From assembly GCA_963739175.1 (NCBI GenBank), contig CAVTZH010000007.1, positions 62,001 through 126,000 on the forward strand: DNA of 64,000 bases, read 5' to 3'. The notes under the pieces were generated by a model. That model was not told the origin of the DNA. It saw nothing but the letters and a program-made list of their open reading frames with translations, and did not search any database. This document shows, piece by piece, positions 27,104-35,671 of the stretch. A program made the translations under genes and the position numbers. Within the stretch, counting starts at the first letter, position 1. Each line of letters begins with the position of its first letter. Source of the stretch: VAZQ01 sp963739175. GTDB taxonomy: Bacteria; Pseudomonadota; Alphaproteobacteria; Rhizobiales; Xanthobacteraceae.

Positions 27104-28366
27104 ATGCAGCCGTTTCTCACGCATGCTGTCGCATGCAAAGCATATTGCATGCGCGGCATCTCGCAGCGCGGGCGCATCGCCGCCGCCGCGTTTTGCATGC
27201 AGCTCGCGCTTGGCGCGGTCTATGGCTGGAGCGTCTTCCTCAACCCGCTGCGCGATGCGTTCGGCGCCGGCAAGCCGGCGGTCAATCTCACTTTCACGAT
27301 CACGCTCGCCGTGCTCGGCCTGACAGCGGGCTTTGGCGGCGCGCTGCAGCGGCGCATCGGGCCGCAAGCGACCGCGACGCTCGCCGGGGTGTTCTACGGC
27401 GGCGGCATCGTTCTTTCGGGCTTCGCACCCAATCTGCCGGTGCTTTACGTGACGCATGGTGTGCTGGGCGGGATCGGCCTCGGTCTTGGCTATATCGTCC
27501 CGCTCGCCGTGTTGCTGAAATGGTTTCCCGATCGGCGCGGCTTCATCAGTGGGCTTGCGGTGACCGGCTTCGGGCTCGGCGCGCTGGTCACGAGCCCGCT
27601 CGCGACCGGGCTCATCAAGGCCTATGGCGTGCAGAACACGCTGATGCTGCTCGGCGCTGCCTACTTCGTGGTGATCGTGTCGGCGGCGCATTTCCTGCGG
27701 GGCGCGCCTGACAACTATGCGCCGCCCGGGTGGGCGCCGCCGCCATCGGCCGCCCATGCTGGCGCGACCATGACGCTCGCGCAGGCGCTGCGTACGCCGC
27801 ATTGGCATCTGCTGTGGTGGATGCTGGCGATCAACGTCACCGCCGGCGCGGCGCTGATCTCGGTTGCCGCGCCGCTGACGCAGGAGCTGACGCAGGTCGG
27901 CCCGGCGCTCGGCGCGCTCGCGGTGTGCGTCATCGCCGTGTTCAACGGCATCGGCCGGCTGTTCTGGGGCACGCTGTCCGACGCGATCGGCCGCGCCCGC
28001 ACGTTCCTGGCGCTGTTCATGATCCAGGGCATCGCCTTCGCGCTGATGCCGGCGATCGACGGCTTTGCGGTGCTGCTCGTTCCGCTCGCCATCGTCGCGC
28101 TTTGCTACGGCGGCGGCTTTGGCACCATGCCGGCATTCGCCAGCGACGTGTTCGGCACCGCGAATGCCGGCACGATCTACGGCGCCATGCTGACCGCCTG
28201 GAGCGCGGGCGCGATCGCGGGCCCGATGCTGATCGCGCTCGTGCCTTATCGCGTGGCGCTGGCGCTGATCGCGGTCCTGCTCGCGGTCGCGGCCGCCTTG
28301 CCGATGGTGTTCGCGATCACCGGCCGCTTCCCGGCACGGGTGATGTTGGCGAAGCAGGCAGCCTGA
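27104..28366 (+). CDS. MFS transporter, OFA (oxalate/formate antiporter) type
   Basis: 420 residues with 12 membrane helices. ALGAVYGWSVFLNPLRDAFG is the OFA-family helix-1 signature. GGIGLGLGYIVPLAVLLKWFPDRRG follows as the conserved helix 4/5 loop, and RLFWGTLSDAIGRARTF lies in the second half. Members exchange oxalate, formate or other monocarboxylates. The N-terminal extension (QPFLTHAVACKAYCMRG) suggests the true start may be slightly downstream. It converges with the nuclease gene, with 4 bases between stops. Confidence 0.85.
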   Translation: MQPFLTHAVACKAYCMRGISQRGRIAAAAFCMQLALGAVYGWSVFLNPLRDAFGAGKPAVNLTFTITLAVLGLTAGFGGALQRRIGPQATATLAGVFYGGGIVLSGFAPNLPVLYVTHGVLGGIGLGLGYIVPLAVLLKWFPDRRGFISGLAVTGFGLGALVTSPLATGLIKAYGVQNTLMLLGAAYFVVIVSAAHFLRGAPDNYAPPGWAPPPSAAHAGATMTLAQALRTPHWHLLWWMLAINVTAGAALISVAAPLTQELTQVGPALGALAVCVIAVFNGIGRLFWGTLSDAIGRARTFLALFMIQGIAFALMPAIDGFAVLLVPLAIVALCYGGGFGTMPAFASDVFGTANAGTIYGAMLTAWSAGAIAGPMLIALVPYRVALALIAVLLAVAAALPMVFAITGRFPARVMLAKQAA

Positions 28367-28370
28367 AGCG

Positions 28371-30072
28371 CTACGCCATCTTCGCGAAGCGGTCGGCGAG
28401 CTGGTTGAGCTGCCACGTGCGGGCGAGCGCCGACGCCTGCGACCAGGTCGGTGCCTGGTCGGGCAGCGGCGGCAGCGGCGCCTTGCGGTCCATCGTGGCG
28501 ATCGAGCGATAGAGCCGCAGCTCCTTGGCCTGCGTCGCAAAGCGGCCGGCGCGCGAGCGCGCCTTCGAGCGAGCCATGCCGGCGCAGCACGTCGGCCGCG
28601 CCTTGCGGACCGATGTTCTTCGCGCCCGGGAGCCGGTCCGAGGGATCGCCGCGCAACGCGATGAAATCGGGCACCTGCGCCGGGTCGACGCCATAGCGCG
28701 CGCGGACCTCGGCGGGCGTGATGCGCGCGACCTCGCCGGCGCGCACCGGATAGAGGATGGTCACCGCCGCCGAGGCGAGCTGGAAGGTGTCGCGGTCGCC
28801 GCTCGCGACCAGCGCGGTGCCGCCGCGCTTCTCCTCCCGCGTCACGGCGGCGGCCAGGAAATCGTCGGCCTCGTAGCCCGCCTTCTTGGCGTTCGCGAAG
28901 CCGCAGGCGGCCACCAGCTCAGGCAAAATGTCGAGCTGCTCGACGATCGCGTCGTCGAATTCGCGTCCGCTCTGGTAGGCGGGGAAAGCTTCATGCCGGT
29001 AGGTCTCTTCTTCGAGCGTGTCCCAGCCCACCAGCACGGCGCGCGGCTCTTCGCTCTGATAGAATTTCAGCAGGAAGTTCGCGAAACCGAGGATGGCGCC
29101 GGCCGGTTTGTTGCCGGCGCGCATGATGCTCTTCGGCAGCGCGTGATAGGCGCGGTGCGCGAACGAGTCGCCGTCGATCACCAGCAACGGCCGGCCCTCT
29201 TTGGCCTTCGCGGCGGGCTTGCTGCGTTGGACGGCCGGCGCTGGCGGCGCGCCCGCCGGCTTGCGCGCGGCTGCGCGTGCCTTCGCGATCGGCTTGCCGC
29301 CGTCGCGCAGCACCACCCACACCGGCGCATGGTCGCTGGCGTCCGGCCGGGCGCGCACGGCGCGATCGACCCCGGCCTCGACCAGGCGCTTGCGCAGGTC
29401 GCCGCTCAGCAGGATCTGATCGAGCCGCAGCCCGGCGTCGCGCTCCCAGCGCTTCCGCATGTAGTCCCAGAACGTATACATCGGCGCGTCCGGATGCAGC
29501 GCGCGGATGGCGTCGACCCAGCCCTGCGCGAGCAGGCGCTTGTAGGCGGCGCGGCTTTGCGGCTGCAGCAGCGCGTCGTCGTCGTAGGATTTGGTCGGGT
29601 AGATGTCCTGCGCGGTCGGCACCACGTTGTAGTCGCCCGCCAGCACGACCGGGATGCCGGCCTTCTTGAGCGCAGCGGCATGCCGCGTCAGGCGCTTGAA
29701 CCAGGCGAGCTTGTAGTCGAATTTCGGCCCCGGCTGCGGATTGCCGTTCGGCGCATAGAGCGAGGCGATCAGCACGCCGTTGACCGCGGCCTCGATATAG
29801 CGGGCTTGGCGGTCGTCAGGATCGCCCGGCAGTTCGGTGCGGGTGACGACCGGCATCACGCCGCGGGCCAGGATCGCGACCCCGTTCCAGGTCTTCTCGC
29901 CGCGCCAGACCGCCTCGTAGCCGGCCTTGCGCAGCGCGTCGGCCGGAAACTCGCGGTCGGTGGCCTTGAGCTCCTGCAGGCAGGCGACGTCGGGCTTGGC
30001 GCTGCGCAGCCAGTCGACGAGGTTCGGCAGCCGCCGCCGGATATTGTTGATGTTGAAGGTCGCGATCTTCAT
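28371..30072 (-). CDS. Exodeoxyribonuclease III (AP endonuclease) fused to 5'-3' exonuclease domain, frameshifted
   Basis: About 567 residues. Residues 1-258 are an ExoIII-type EEP nuclease: FNINNIRRRLP (N7), CLQELK (E34), AGDYNVVPT, GLRLDQIL and SDHAPVW carry the metal and catalytic residues. An Ala/Pro/Lys-rich linker follows (about 260-295). Then comes a PIN-like 5'-3' exonuclease with LLVIDGDSFAHRAYHALP, GYEADDFLAAAV, ASGDRDTFQL and the H3TH segment ALRGDPSDRLPGAKNIG. The frame breaks at about 28548 (one extra base); the corrected end is ADRFAKMA. Fusing AP cleavage with a flap/5' nuclease would suit base-excision repair. The two activities are family-based; the fusion itself is visible. 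Confidence 0.85.
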
Positions 30073-30074
30073 GC

Positions 30075-30096
30075 GGTGCTCTTACCCAAGAGCACC
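30075..30096 (-). promoter_or_regulatory. Perfect hairpin immediately 5' of the nuclease start codon
   Basis: GGTGCTCTT (30075-30083) and AAGAGCACC (30088-30096) form a perfect 9-bp stem with a 4-base loop. Its foot is 2 bases from the ATG at 30070-30072 of the ExoIII-exonuclease gene. No separate Shine-Dalgarno is visible outside it, so the structure would cover the ribosome landing site. No T-run follows, so it is not a terminator for that strand. Confidence 0.55.
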
Positions 30097-30123
30097 GGGG
30101 GACGCCACTGGTTGGGGAGTGGT

Positions 30124-30264
30124 TTAGACCACCATCGCGACCACAATCGCGCGGATGATCACGAGGCTCAAGAGCAGGATCGCGAGCGGGACGACGAGCA
30201 TCGCGACCGGGTCGATGCCCTCGAGCTCGTGCCGAAAGTCGGAATGTCTTGCGGAATGTCGCAT
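30124..30264 (-). CDS. 46-aa single-pass membrane micro-protein
   Basis: ATG at 30262-30264 reads MRHSARHSDFRHELEGIDPV, then one strong hydrophobic helix (AMLVVPLAILLLSLVIIRAI, about 21-40) and VVAMVV, with TAA at 30124-30126. It starts 2 bases after the stop of the exported protein gene upstream, so it is surely co-transcribed with it. The His-rich head may face the cytoplasm. Function unknown. Confidence 0.55.
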   Translation of the reverse strand: MRHSARHSDFRHELEGIDPVAMLVVPLAILLLSLVIIRAIVVAMVV

Positions 30265-30266
30265 GG

Positions 30267-30677
30267 TTACACCCGCTCTTCATTGACCTTGAGCAGCGTG
30301 TAGACCACCGACGGCTCGATCGCGAGCATGCCATAGGGCGTCGCGACGCCAACGATCATAATCTCGGTCACGTCGTAGGAGCCGTCCTTGCTCCGCACGC
30401 GCTCGATCTGCTTGCCGGACACATAGGCGATGCCTGCCACCAGGCAGGCGCTCGCTGCGCTGCCGGCACCTTTTTTACTGCTCGCCACGTCGTCGTTCGC
30501 GATCGCCGCCTGAATGTCCTGGTTCTGTGCGGCGAAGAGCTGTGCCTTCTCGGCGCTGCCGCAGATCACCATCCTGGCCGCCTGCACGTCGCGGGTAGGG
30601 GCATCCTGTGCCCTTGCCCCGAAAGCGGCCAACAACGACAGGACGATCCAGACAATGACCTTGGTGACGACGTTCAT
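30267..30677 (-). CDS. Exported hypothetical protein (136 aa)
   Basis: Start ATG 30677 has AAGGAGG just upstream on the coding strand, ruling out the longer frame. Signal peptide VVTKVIVWIVLSLLAAFGARA-Q. The mature part includes ARMVICGSAEKAQLFAAQNQ, a Lys/Gly/Ser turn (SSKKGAGSAASACLVAG), and a C-terminal strand-rich piece (VTEIMIVGVATPYG, VVYTLLKVNEERV). Three Cys in the mature region. It leads the 46-aa membrane gene in a two-gene unit. Unknown family. Confidence 0.65.
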   Translation of the reverse strand: MNVVTKVIVWIVLSLLAAFGARAQDAPTRDVQAARMVICGSAEKAQLFAAQNQDIQAAIANDDVASSKKGAGSAASACLVAGIAYVSGKQIERVRSKDGSYDVTEIMIVGVATPYGMLAIEPSVVYTLLKVNEERV

Positions 30678-30930
30678 GGGCGGCCTCCTTGGGCCGTGTT
30701 CCAGCATGATCACAACGCGGGCCGCGTACCCGAGGTTCCAAGGGAGCCGGAACCCGTTGGCGATCGGCCCGTTTTCTGAAATTTACGGAGGCCAAGTGAA
30801 TCAGGATGCACTACCTGCCGGACAATTCATGGAAAATGCTTGCCTTCACCGGTCCTGGGGGCGGCCGCTGGCCGCACCTGGGCTAGGTCGCGCGACATGA
30901 GGCTTTGATCGGGCGTAAGCTTGCGGGCAC

Positions 30931-31956
30931 ATGGGGGACGCCTTGAGAGCTTTCGTATCGATTGTGATCGCCGTCCTCTGCGCGAGCGGCACGGCGGCCG
31001 CGCAGGACGTCGCATCGTTCTACGCCGGCCAGACCATCCGCATGATCATCGGCTACCCGACCGGTGGCTCGAACGACATCTACGCCCGCACCGTCGCGCT
31101 GCACATCGGCAAGCACATTCCCGGCTCCCCGCGCGTCATCGCCGTCAACATGCCGGGCGCCGGCAGCATGCTCGCCGCCAACCATCTCTTCACGGCGGCG
31201 CCGCGCGACGGCAGCGTCATCGCGTCGGTGTCGCAAGGCATCCCGTTGCAGGCCAAGCTCGGCTATCCGGAGGTGCGCTACGAGGCGGCGAAGTTCAACT
31301 GGATCGGACGCATGGCGCAGTCGACCAGCGTCACCATGGTCTGGCACACCAGCAAGGCCATGACGTTCGCCGACGTGCTGCGCAACGAGGTGACGCTGAG
31401 CGCCACCGGCGCCGGCTCGACGGTGACGATCTATCCCAATGTGATGAACGAGCTGCTCAAGACCCGCTTCAAGCTGATCATGGGCTACAAGGGCTCCGGC
31501 GAAGGCATGCTGGCGATGCAGCGCGGCGAGGTCGAGGGCCACTCGACCACCTGGGAGGCGGTGAAGGCGGTGCATCCGGACTGGGTGCCGAAGGGCCAGG
31601 TGCGCGTGCTGGTCCAGCACGCCATCAACCGCCATAGCGAATTGCCCGACGTGCCGACGTCGGTCGAGCTCACGCCCAATCCCGACAACCGCGCGGTGAT
31701 GCGCGTCATCATGGGCGCGAACGAGATCGGCAAGTCCTATTTCACCACGCCCGGCGTGCCTCCCGAGCGCGTCGCGGCGCTGCGCCGCGCCTTCGACGCG
31801 ACGATGAAGGATCCCGCCTTCATCGAAGCGGTCGGCAAGATCCGCGGCGAGGTCGGCGCCCTCACCGGCGAAGAGGTGCAGGCGCTGATCGGTGAGCTCG
31901 ATACCCTGCCGCAGTCGCTGTTCGACCGGGTGAAGTCGGTCTACAACGAGCGCTGA
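30931..31956 (+). CDS. Bug-like periplasmic substrate-binding protein (FYAGQ/HIPGSP subtype)
   Basis: 341 residues, signal peptide RAFVSIVIAVLCASGTAAA-Q. The subtype pattern is DVASFYAGQTIRMIIGYPTG, NDIYARTVALHIGKHIPGSP, VNMPGAGSMLAANHLF and MGYKGSGEGMLAMQRGEVEG. It belongs with the paralogues at 11747 and 18012. It is followed after 21 bases by a MetE-like methyltransferase gene with its own ribosome site, forming a likely operon. The ligand is unknown; no membrane components are near. Confidence 0.84.
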   Translation: MGDALRAFVSIVIAVLCASGTAAAQDVASFYAGQTIRMIIGYPTGGSNDIYARTVALHIGKHIPGSPRVIAVNMPGAGSMLAANHLFTAAPRDGSVIASVSQGIPLQAKLGYPEVRYEAAKFNWIGRMAQSTSVTMVWHTSKAMTFADVLRNEVTLSATGAGSTVTIYPNVMNELLKTRFKLIMGYKGSGEGMLAMQRGEVEGHSTTWEAVKAVHPDWVPKGQVRVLVQHAINRHSELPDVPTSVELTPNPDNRAVMRVIMGANEIGKSYFTTPGVPPERVAALRRAFDATMKDPAFIEAVGKIRGEVGALTGEEVQALIGELDTLPQSLFDRVKSVYNER

Positions 31957-31977
31957 CGTCACCAGGAAACAAGAACA

Positions 31978-32994
31978 ATGGCTCTGAAACTCCCGCCGCT
32001 CGCCACCACCCATGTCGGCAGCATGCCGCGCCCAAACTGGATGGGCGAGACCGAGCGCAACCGCGTGACCTTCCGGCTCGAGGGCAAGGCGCTCGACGAG
32101 GCGCAGGACGACGCCACCATCGTGACGCTGCGCGAGCAGGAGGCGCTCGGCATCGACATCGTCACCGACGGCGAGCAGCGGCGCGAGGGCTTCATCTTCC
32201 ACATGTGCCGGACCTGGGACGGCATCGATCTGGTCAACCAGGTGCAGAAGGAGGTCTACCGCCGCCGCAACAATCCGCGCATGGTCCCGCGCGTCACCGG
32301 CAAGCTCAAGCGCCGCTCGGCCGCGACCGTCGACGACGTCAAGTTCGCCAAGGCCTACACCGACCGGCCGGTGAAGATGGCGCTCGCCGGCCCGATGACG
32401 GTGATCGATAGTTCGCTCAACGACGCCTACAAGGACGAAGGCGAGATGGCGATGGACATCGCCGCCGCCGTCAACGCCGAGCTGCTCGATCTGCAGGCCG
32501 CCGGCTGCGACCTGCTCCAGCTCGATGAGCCGGCGATGACCCGCTACCACGAGAAGGTCATGGACTACGGCGCCGCCGCGCTCGACCGCTGCCTGCAAGG
32601 CGTCACCGTGCCGGTGATCGTGCATCTCTGCTACGGCTATCCCGGCGGCGCCTCGCTGCAGCACCAGTACACCTATCCCGAATTGCTCGACCGGCTGATG
32701 GAGACCCGCATCGCCGGCTTCACGGTCGAGTTCGCGCGCTCGACCTACGATCCGGCGATCCTGAAGCCCTATCGCGAGCGGCTGTTCATGTTCGGCTGCA
32801 TCGATCCCGGCAACACGCCGGCGCCGACCGTCGACGACGTGAAGCGCCGCGTCGCCTCCGCGCTCGACTATCTCGATCCGGCCAAGGTGATGCTGTCGCC
32901 GGACTGCGGGCTGATGACGATCAGCCGCGACCTCGCGCGCGAGAAGCTCAAGGTCATGGTCGCGGCGGCGCAGGATTTGCGGAAGGGGCTATGA
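31978..32994 (+). CDS. Cobalamin-independent methionine synthase (MetE) C-terminal-like methyltransferase
   Basis: 338 residues; ATG 31978 is preceded by AGGAAA. It is the single catalytic barrel of the MetE/UROD-like family. TTHVGSMPRP opens it, GIDIVTDGEQRREGF follows, and zinc ligands appear in VPVIVHLCYGYPGG (His and Cys near 214-216) and in LSPDCGLMT (Cys near 308). QLDEPAM supplies an acidic residue. Full MetE is about 750 residues, so this is a short form; such proteins may use corrinoid proteins, other methyl donors or xenobiotic thioethers. Co-location with a Bug-like receptor suggests degradation rather than methionine synthesis (inference). Confidence 0.85.
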   Translation: MALKLPPLATTHVGSMPRPNWMGETERNRVTFRLEGKALDEAQDDATIVTLREQEALGIDIVTDGEQRREGFIFHMCRTWDGIDLVNQVQKEVYRRRNNPRMVPRVTGKLKRRSAATVDDVKFAKAYTDRPVKMALAGPMTVIDSSLNDAYKDEGEMAMDIAAAVNAELLDLQAAGCDLLQLDEPAMTRYHEKVMDYGAAALDRCLQGVTVPVIVHLCYGYPGGASLQHQYTYPELLDRLMETRIAGFTVEFARSTYDPAILKPYRERLFMFGCIDPGNTPAPTVDDVKRRVASALDYLDPAKVMLSPDCGLMTISRDLAREKLKVMVAAAQDLRKGL

Positions 32995-32999
32995 CGCCG

Positions 33000-33130
33000 C
33001 GTGCCCCGGACGCGGTGCAGCGCGTAGCGGTGCACCGCAGATCCGGGGCCCCGGTTGCTTTTCGATCGCAAAGAAACCGGGATCCCGGGTCTGCAGCGCA
33101 TCACTTCGTGCTGCGCTGCGCCCGGGACAC
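33000..33130. repeat. Intergenic palindromic repeat (GTGCCCCGGACGCGGTGCAGC type)
   Basis: It begins GTGCCCCGGACGCGGTGCAG and ends GCGCTGCGCCCGGGACAC. It contains inner inverted pairs (GATCCGGGGCCCCGG, CCGGGATCCCGGGTC). A shortened copy with the same ends occurs at 47076-47124. It lies after the MetE-like gene. Confidence 0.8.
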
Positions 33131-33172
33131 AAGCACAACGATGTTCGGAAGATGACTAGCTGATCGAGCTGA

Positions 33173-33610
33173 TCAGAACTCGTCCGGGCAGGGGTCGATC
33201 ACCGCCCACAGCTCGGGGCCGTTCTTCAACCGCTTCATCTCCGGCGTGAGACCGCCCTTGCGCTTGATCCAGTCCTTCACCGTCGGCGGGTAGTAGGACA
33301 TCAGGTCGGCGGTGCCGGCGTAGCTCGTCACCTTGATGCCGAACGTATAGGCCGTGTCGTAATAGGCGGCGTGGAAGCCGAGGCTGGCCTTGGGAGTCAC
33401 GCAGATCTTGTTCAGCGGCACGATCCCGAGCACCAGCGTGCAGGCGGAATTGCAGATGCCGTCAATGATGACGCGTTCGCCGCGGTCGCGGATCTGCGCG
33501 TACTTGGTTTTGTATTGCTCGACCAGCCCGCCGAAATCGCGCGTGATGCGGTAGTCCGCATGCGCGGGCGCGCTCGCCAACACGAGCAGGGCCGATAGCA
33601 GAAGCCGCAC
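33173..33610 (-). CDS. Exported conserved hypothetical protein (ClpP/crotonase-like motif)
   Basis: 145 residues from GTG 33610. Signal peptide MRLLLSALLVLASAPAHA. The motif RVIIDGICNSACTLVLG resembles the serine-containing turn of periplasmic ClpP-like proteins (COG3904 type), and SLGFHAAYYD follows with a His, so a hydrolase fold is plausible but the protein is short. The C-terminal half YPPTVKDWIKRKGGLTPEM matches widespread rhizobial hypothetical proteins. Stand-alone gene. Function unproven. Confidence 0.7.
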   Translation of the reverse strand: MRLLLSALLVLASAPAHADYRITRDFGGLVEQYKTKYAQIRDRGERVIIDGICNSACTLVLGIVPLNKICVTPKASLGFHAAYYDTAYTFGIKVTSYAGTADLMSYYPPTVKDWIKRKGGLTPEMKRLKNGPELWAVIDPCPDEF

Positions 33611-33915
33611 GGACTGAAATCCCCCGATTCCGATGCAGTGGCGGTATTATCCGCCACAACGAAGCGGCAAAAATTTGGCTTTGTTTTCTCAGCCGTTTCT
33701 TGGCTTTTCGTTAAGTTTGCCCCTGTTTCGGGGTCCATTTGGGGGCCTAGGGCGTCAAACGCACCGTTTCGGCCGTTTTTCGTCCACAACCAGTTCCCTG
33801 CTTGCCGCCGCACAACCACGAACTGTTGATTGGAGCGGTCACCCTCGCGACACGCTCGTGGAGTGATGTGGTCGGCAGTCGAGTAAGGTCGGCAATCGAA
33901 CACGAGGAGGGAATC
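33611..33915. other. Intergenic region between divergent genes
   Basis: 305 bases between the GTG-started exported protein (leftward) and the zinc-ribbon protein (rightward). It has AT-rich blocks (AAAAATTTGGCTTTGTTTTC, GGCTTTTCGTTAAGTTTG) suited to divergent promoters. No gene is seen. Confidence 0.4.
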
Positions 33916-34113
33916 ATGGGCGTCCTCATGATCCAGTGTCCTTCGACCGGCCGGGAAGTATCGACCGGCATCGAGATGCTTGATGTCGAGCAGCTCCCGG
34001 CAGTGAAGGCGACCACGGTCTGTCCGGCGTGCGGTTGCGTACACGAGTGGACCAAGCACGAAGCCTGGCTTGCCGACGGCGGCCGGCAGTATCGCGTTTT
34101 CGTCGCGCACTGA
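33916..34113 (+). CDS. Small zinc-ribbon-like protein (65 aa)
   Basis: ATG 33916 with GAGGAGG upstream (about 33904-33910). Short protein with four cysteines arranged as C8 and CPACGC (about 36-41), plus nearby His residues (CVHEWTKHEAW). This predicts a small zinc-binding or treble-clef-like fold. It begins MGVLMIQCPSTGREVSTGI. Proteins of this shape are frequent and uncharacterised in Bradyrhizobium relatives. A strong terminator follows at 34131. Confidence 0.7.
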   Translation: MGVLMIQCPSTGREVSTGIEMLDVEQLPAVKATTVCPACGCVHEWTKHEAWLADGGRQYRVFVAH

Positions 34114-34130
34114 CGCCGACGCAAAGCAAA

Positions 34131-34161
34131 GGGGCCGCGCAGCTATGCGCGGCCCCTTTTT
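34131..34161 (+). terminator. Rho-independent terminator
   Basis: A 10-bp perfect stem, GGGGCCGCGC (34131-34140) with GCGCGGCCCC (34147-34156), loop AGCTAT, followed by TTTTTGTTT. It terminates the zinc-ribbon gene 18 bases upstream. AAA on the other side could make it weakly bidirectional for the peroxiredoxin gene. Confidence 0.9.
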
Positions 34162-34180
34162 GTTTGGCGTTGCTCTCTCA

Positions 34181-34260
34181 CCGCTCATTCCCGCGCAAGC
34201 GGGAATCCAGACTTTGCTCTGTGGCTCCTGGGTCCCCGCTTCCGCGGGGACGAGCGGAGA
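34181..34260. repeat. Intergenic palindromic repeat (ATTCCCGC...GCGGGAAT type)
   Basis: Hairpin ATTCCCGCGCAAGCGGGAAT, then a second imperfect one with TCCCCGCTTCCGCGGGGA and outer CCGCTC/GAGCGG. This is a well-known type of dispersed palindrome in proteobacteria. It lies just downstream of the peroxiredoxin stop. Confidence 0.75.
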
Positions 34261-34265
34261 GGAGG

Positions 34266-34928
34266 TTACTTGCCCGGCTGCGGGACGATCCGGATATAGG
34301 GCTTCGGCGATTTCCAGCCCTGCGGATACGCCTTCTTGGCGTCGTCGTCCGACACCGAGCCGGCGATGATCACGTCGTCGCCATGCTTCCAGTTCACCGG
34401 CGTCGCGACCTTGTGGGTGGCGGTGAGCTGCAGCGAGTTGATCACGCGCAGCACCTCGTCGAAATTCCGGCCGGTGGTCATCGGGTAGACCAGGATCAGC
34501 TTGATCTTCTTGTCGGGACCGATGACGAAGACATTGCGCACGGTATGATTGTCCATCGCGGTGCGCTTTCCGGCATCGCCATTGGCGCTCGCCGGCAGCA
34601 TGCCCCAGGCCTTCGAGATCGACAGATCGGTGTCGCCGATCATCGGGTAGTTGGGCGCGAAGCCCTGCGTCTCCTTGATGTCGTTCGCCCACTTCGCGTG
34701 GTTCTCGACCGGATCGACCGAGAGGCCGATGATCTTGACGCCGCGCTTGTCGAACTCCGGCTTGATCCTGGCCATGTAGCCGAGCTCGGTGGTGCATACC
34801 GGCGTGAAATCCTTCGGATGCGAGAACAGCACCGCCCAGGAACTGCCGAGCCAATCGTGAAACCGAATTTTGCCTTCGGTCGTTTGCGCCTCGAAATCCG
34901 GCGCGGTATCGCCGAGCTGCAACGCCAT
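34266..34928 (-). CDS. Peroxiredoxin (1-Cys, Prx6-like)
   Basis: 220 residues from ATG 34928. The active site FTPVCTTE has the peroxidatic Cys at 45. There is no resolving Cys, and the long C-terminal domain (NWKHGDDVIIAGSVSDDDAK, ending PQPGK) is that of 1-Cys Prx6/YLR109 relatives rather than AhpC. It reduces hydroperoxides in the cytosol, probably with glutathione or another thiol. GLSVDPVENHAKWANDI and YPMTTGRNFDEVLRVI are family signatures. Divergent, with a 450-base upstream region. Confidence 0.93.
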   Translation of the reverse strand: MALQLGDTAPDFEAQTTEGKIRFHDWLGSSWAVLFSHPKDFTPVCTTELGYMARIKPEFDKRGVKIIGLSVDPVENHAKWANDIKETQGFAPNYPMIGDTDLSISKAWGMLPASANGDAGKRTAMDNHTVRNVFVIGPDKKIKLILVYPMTTGRNFDEVLRVINSLQLTATHKVATPVNWKHGDDVIIAGSVSDDDAKKAYPQGWKSPKPYIRIVPQPGK

Positions 34929-35377
34929 GACACACCTCCGTGGGTTTGGAGCCTGATGTGGGGAATGCCGGCATAAATCCGGCCTTGCAGGCATATAGGA
35001 CGGGCTTTCGCGGCGGCAAGCGGGCCGGAAGTATCGCTCTTCCAGGCGCTGGCGGGAGAAGGAACCGCGCTCGCCGGCGGGTTCCGGCGAAATCCTGTGC
35101 TGCGGCTTGGGCTGCGACTCGGCGCCGCCCGGCCCGGGAGGTGGCCGGGAAGGGCGCCTGCCATTAGCGTGATTTCAACGTTCTTCCAGTAACTTCCCGC
35201 AATGCCATAACTTCGCCACGCCGCCGCCGCCCGCCGGTCCAGCTCCTTTGTCATGCTCCCCTGATTCGTCGAACCGTTGAACCAAAACCGCGGCTGCCGC
35301 GACCAACTCCTATCCGGAACCCCCGGTGTGCCGGGTGCGTTGGGAGTTGTGCGGGGCAGGGACGGGAGTCAACAATA
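34929..35377. other. Intergenic region upstream of peroxiredoxin
   Basis: 449 bases between divergent genes. It holds GC-rich sequence without a credible frame. An inverted repeat CCAACTCC...GGGAGTTG (about 35303-35350) flanks the palindrome CCCCCGGTGTGCCGGG, 30-75 bases before the small gene at 35378, and could be an operator or short hairpin. Confidence 0.4.
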
Positions 35378-35569
35378 ATGACGGAATTCACTCACAACGC
35401 CGACCTCCAGTCGCTGCTGGCGGCTATTGCCGCGTCCGAAATCGTCGTGCCGGGGCGCGAGGCGCGCGACTTCGCCGACTGGTGTGAACTCCAGCGTCCG
35501 GCCGACATCGACACCGTCATTCTCGGCTGGCTCCGCTCGCACGTGCCGCAATCGGCGGCCCTTTCCTGA
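35378..35569 (+). CDS. Small hypothetical protein (63 aa)
   Basis: Starts MTEFTHNADLQSLLAAIAAS, then VVPGREARDFADWCELQRPA and a Trp-containing helix (VILGWLRSHVPQ). GGGAG lies about 10 bases upstream of ATG. It looks like a soluble helical protein. Codon use matches the genome. No family recognised; could be spurious. Confidence 0.45.
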   Translation: MTEFTHNADLQSLLAAIAASEIVVPGREARDFADWCELQRPADIDTVILGWLRSHVPQSAALS

Positions 35570-35671
35570 TCTAAGCCCAACCCCCTAGCCCAAGCTCTCA
35601 GCCGCCGCTGGTAGTCCCGCCAGCGCTGTCATCTATTCCTGCGCGGCCCTGACGGCCTAGTATCGCCAGCA

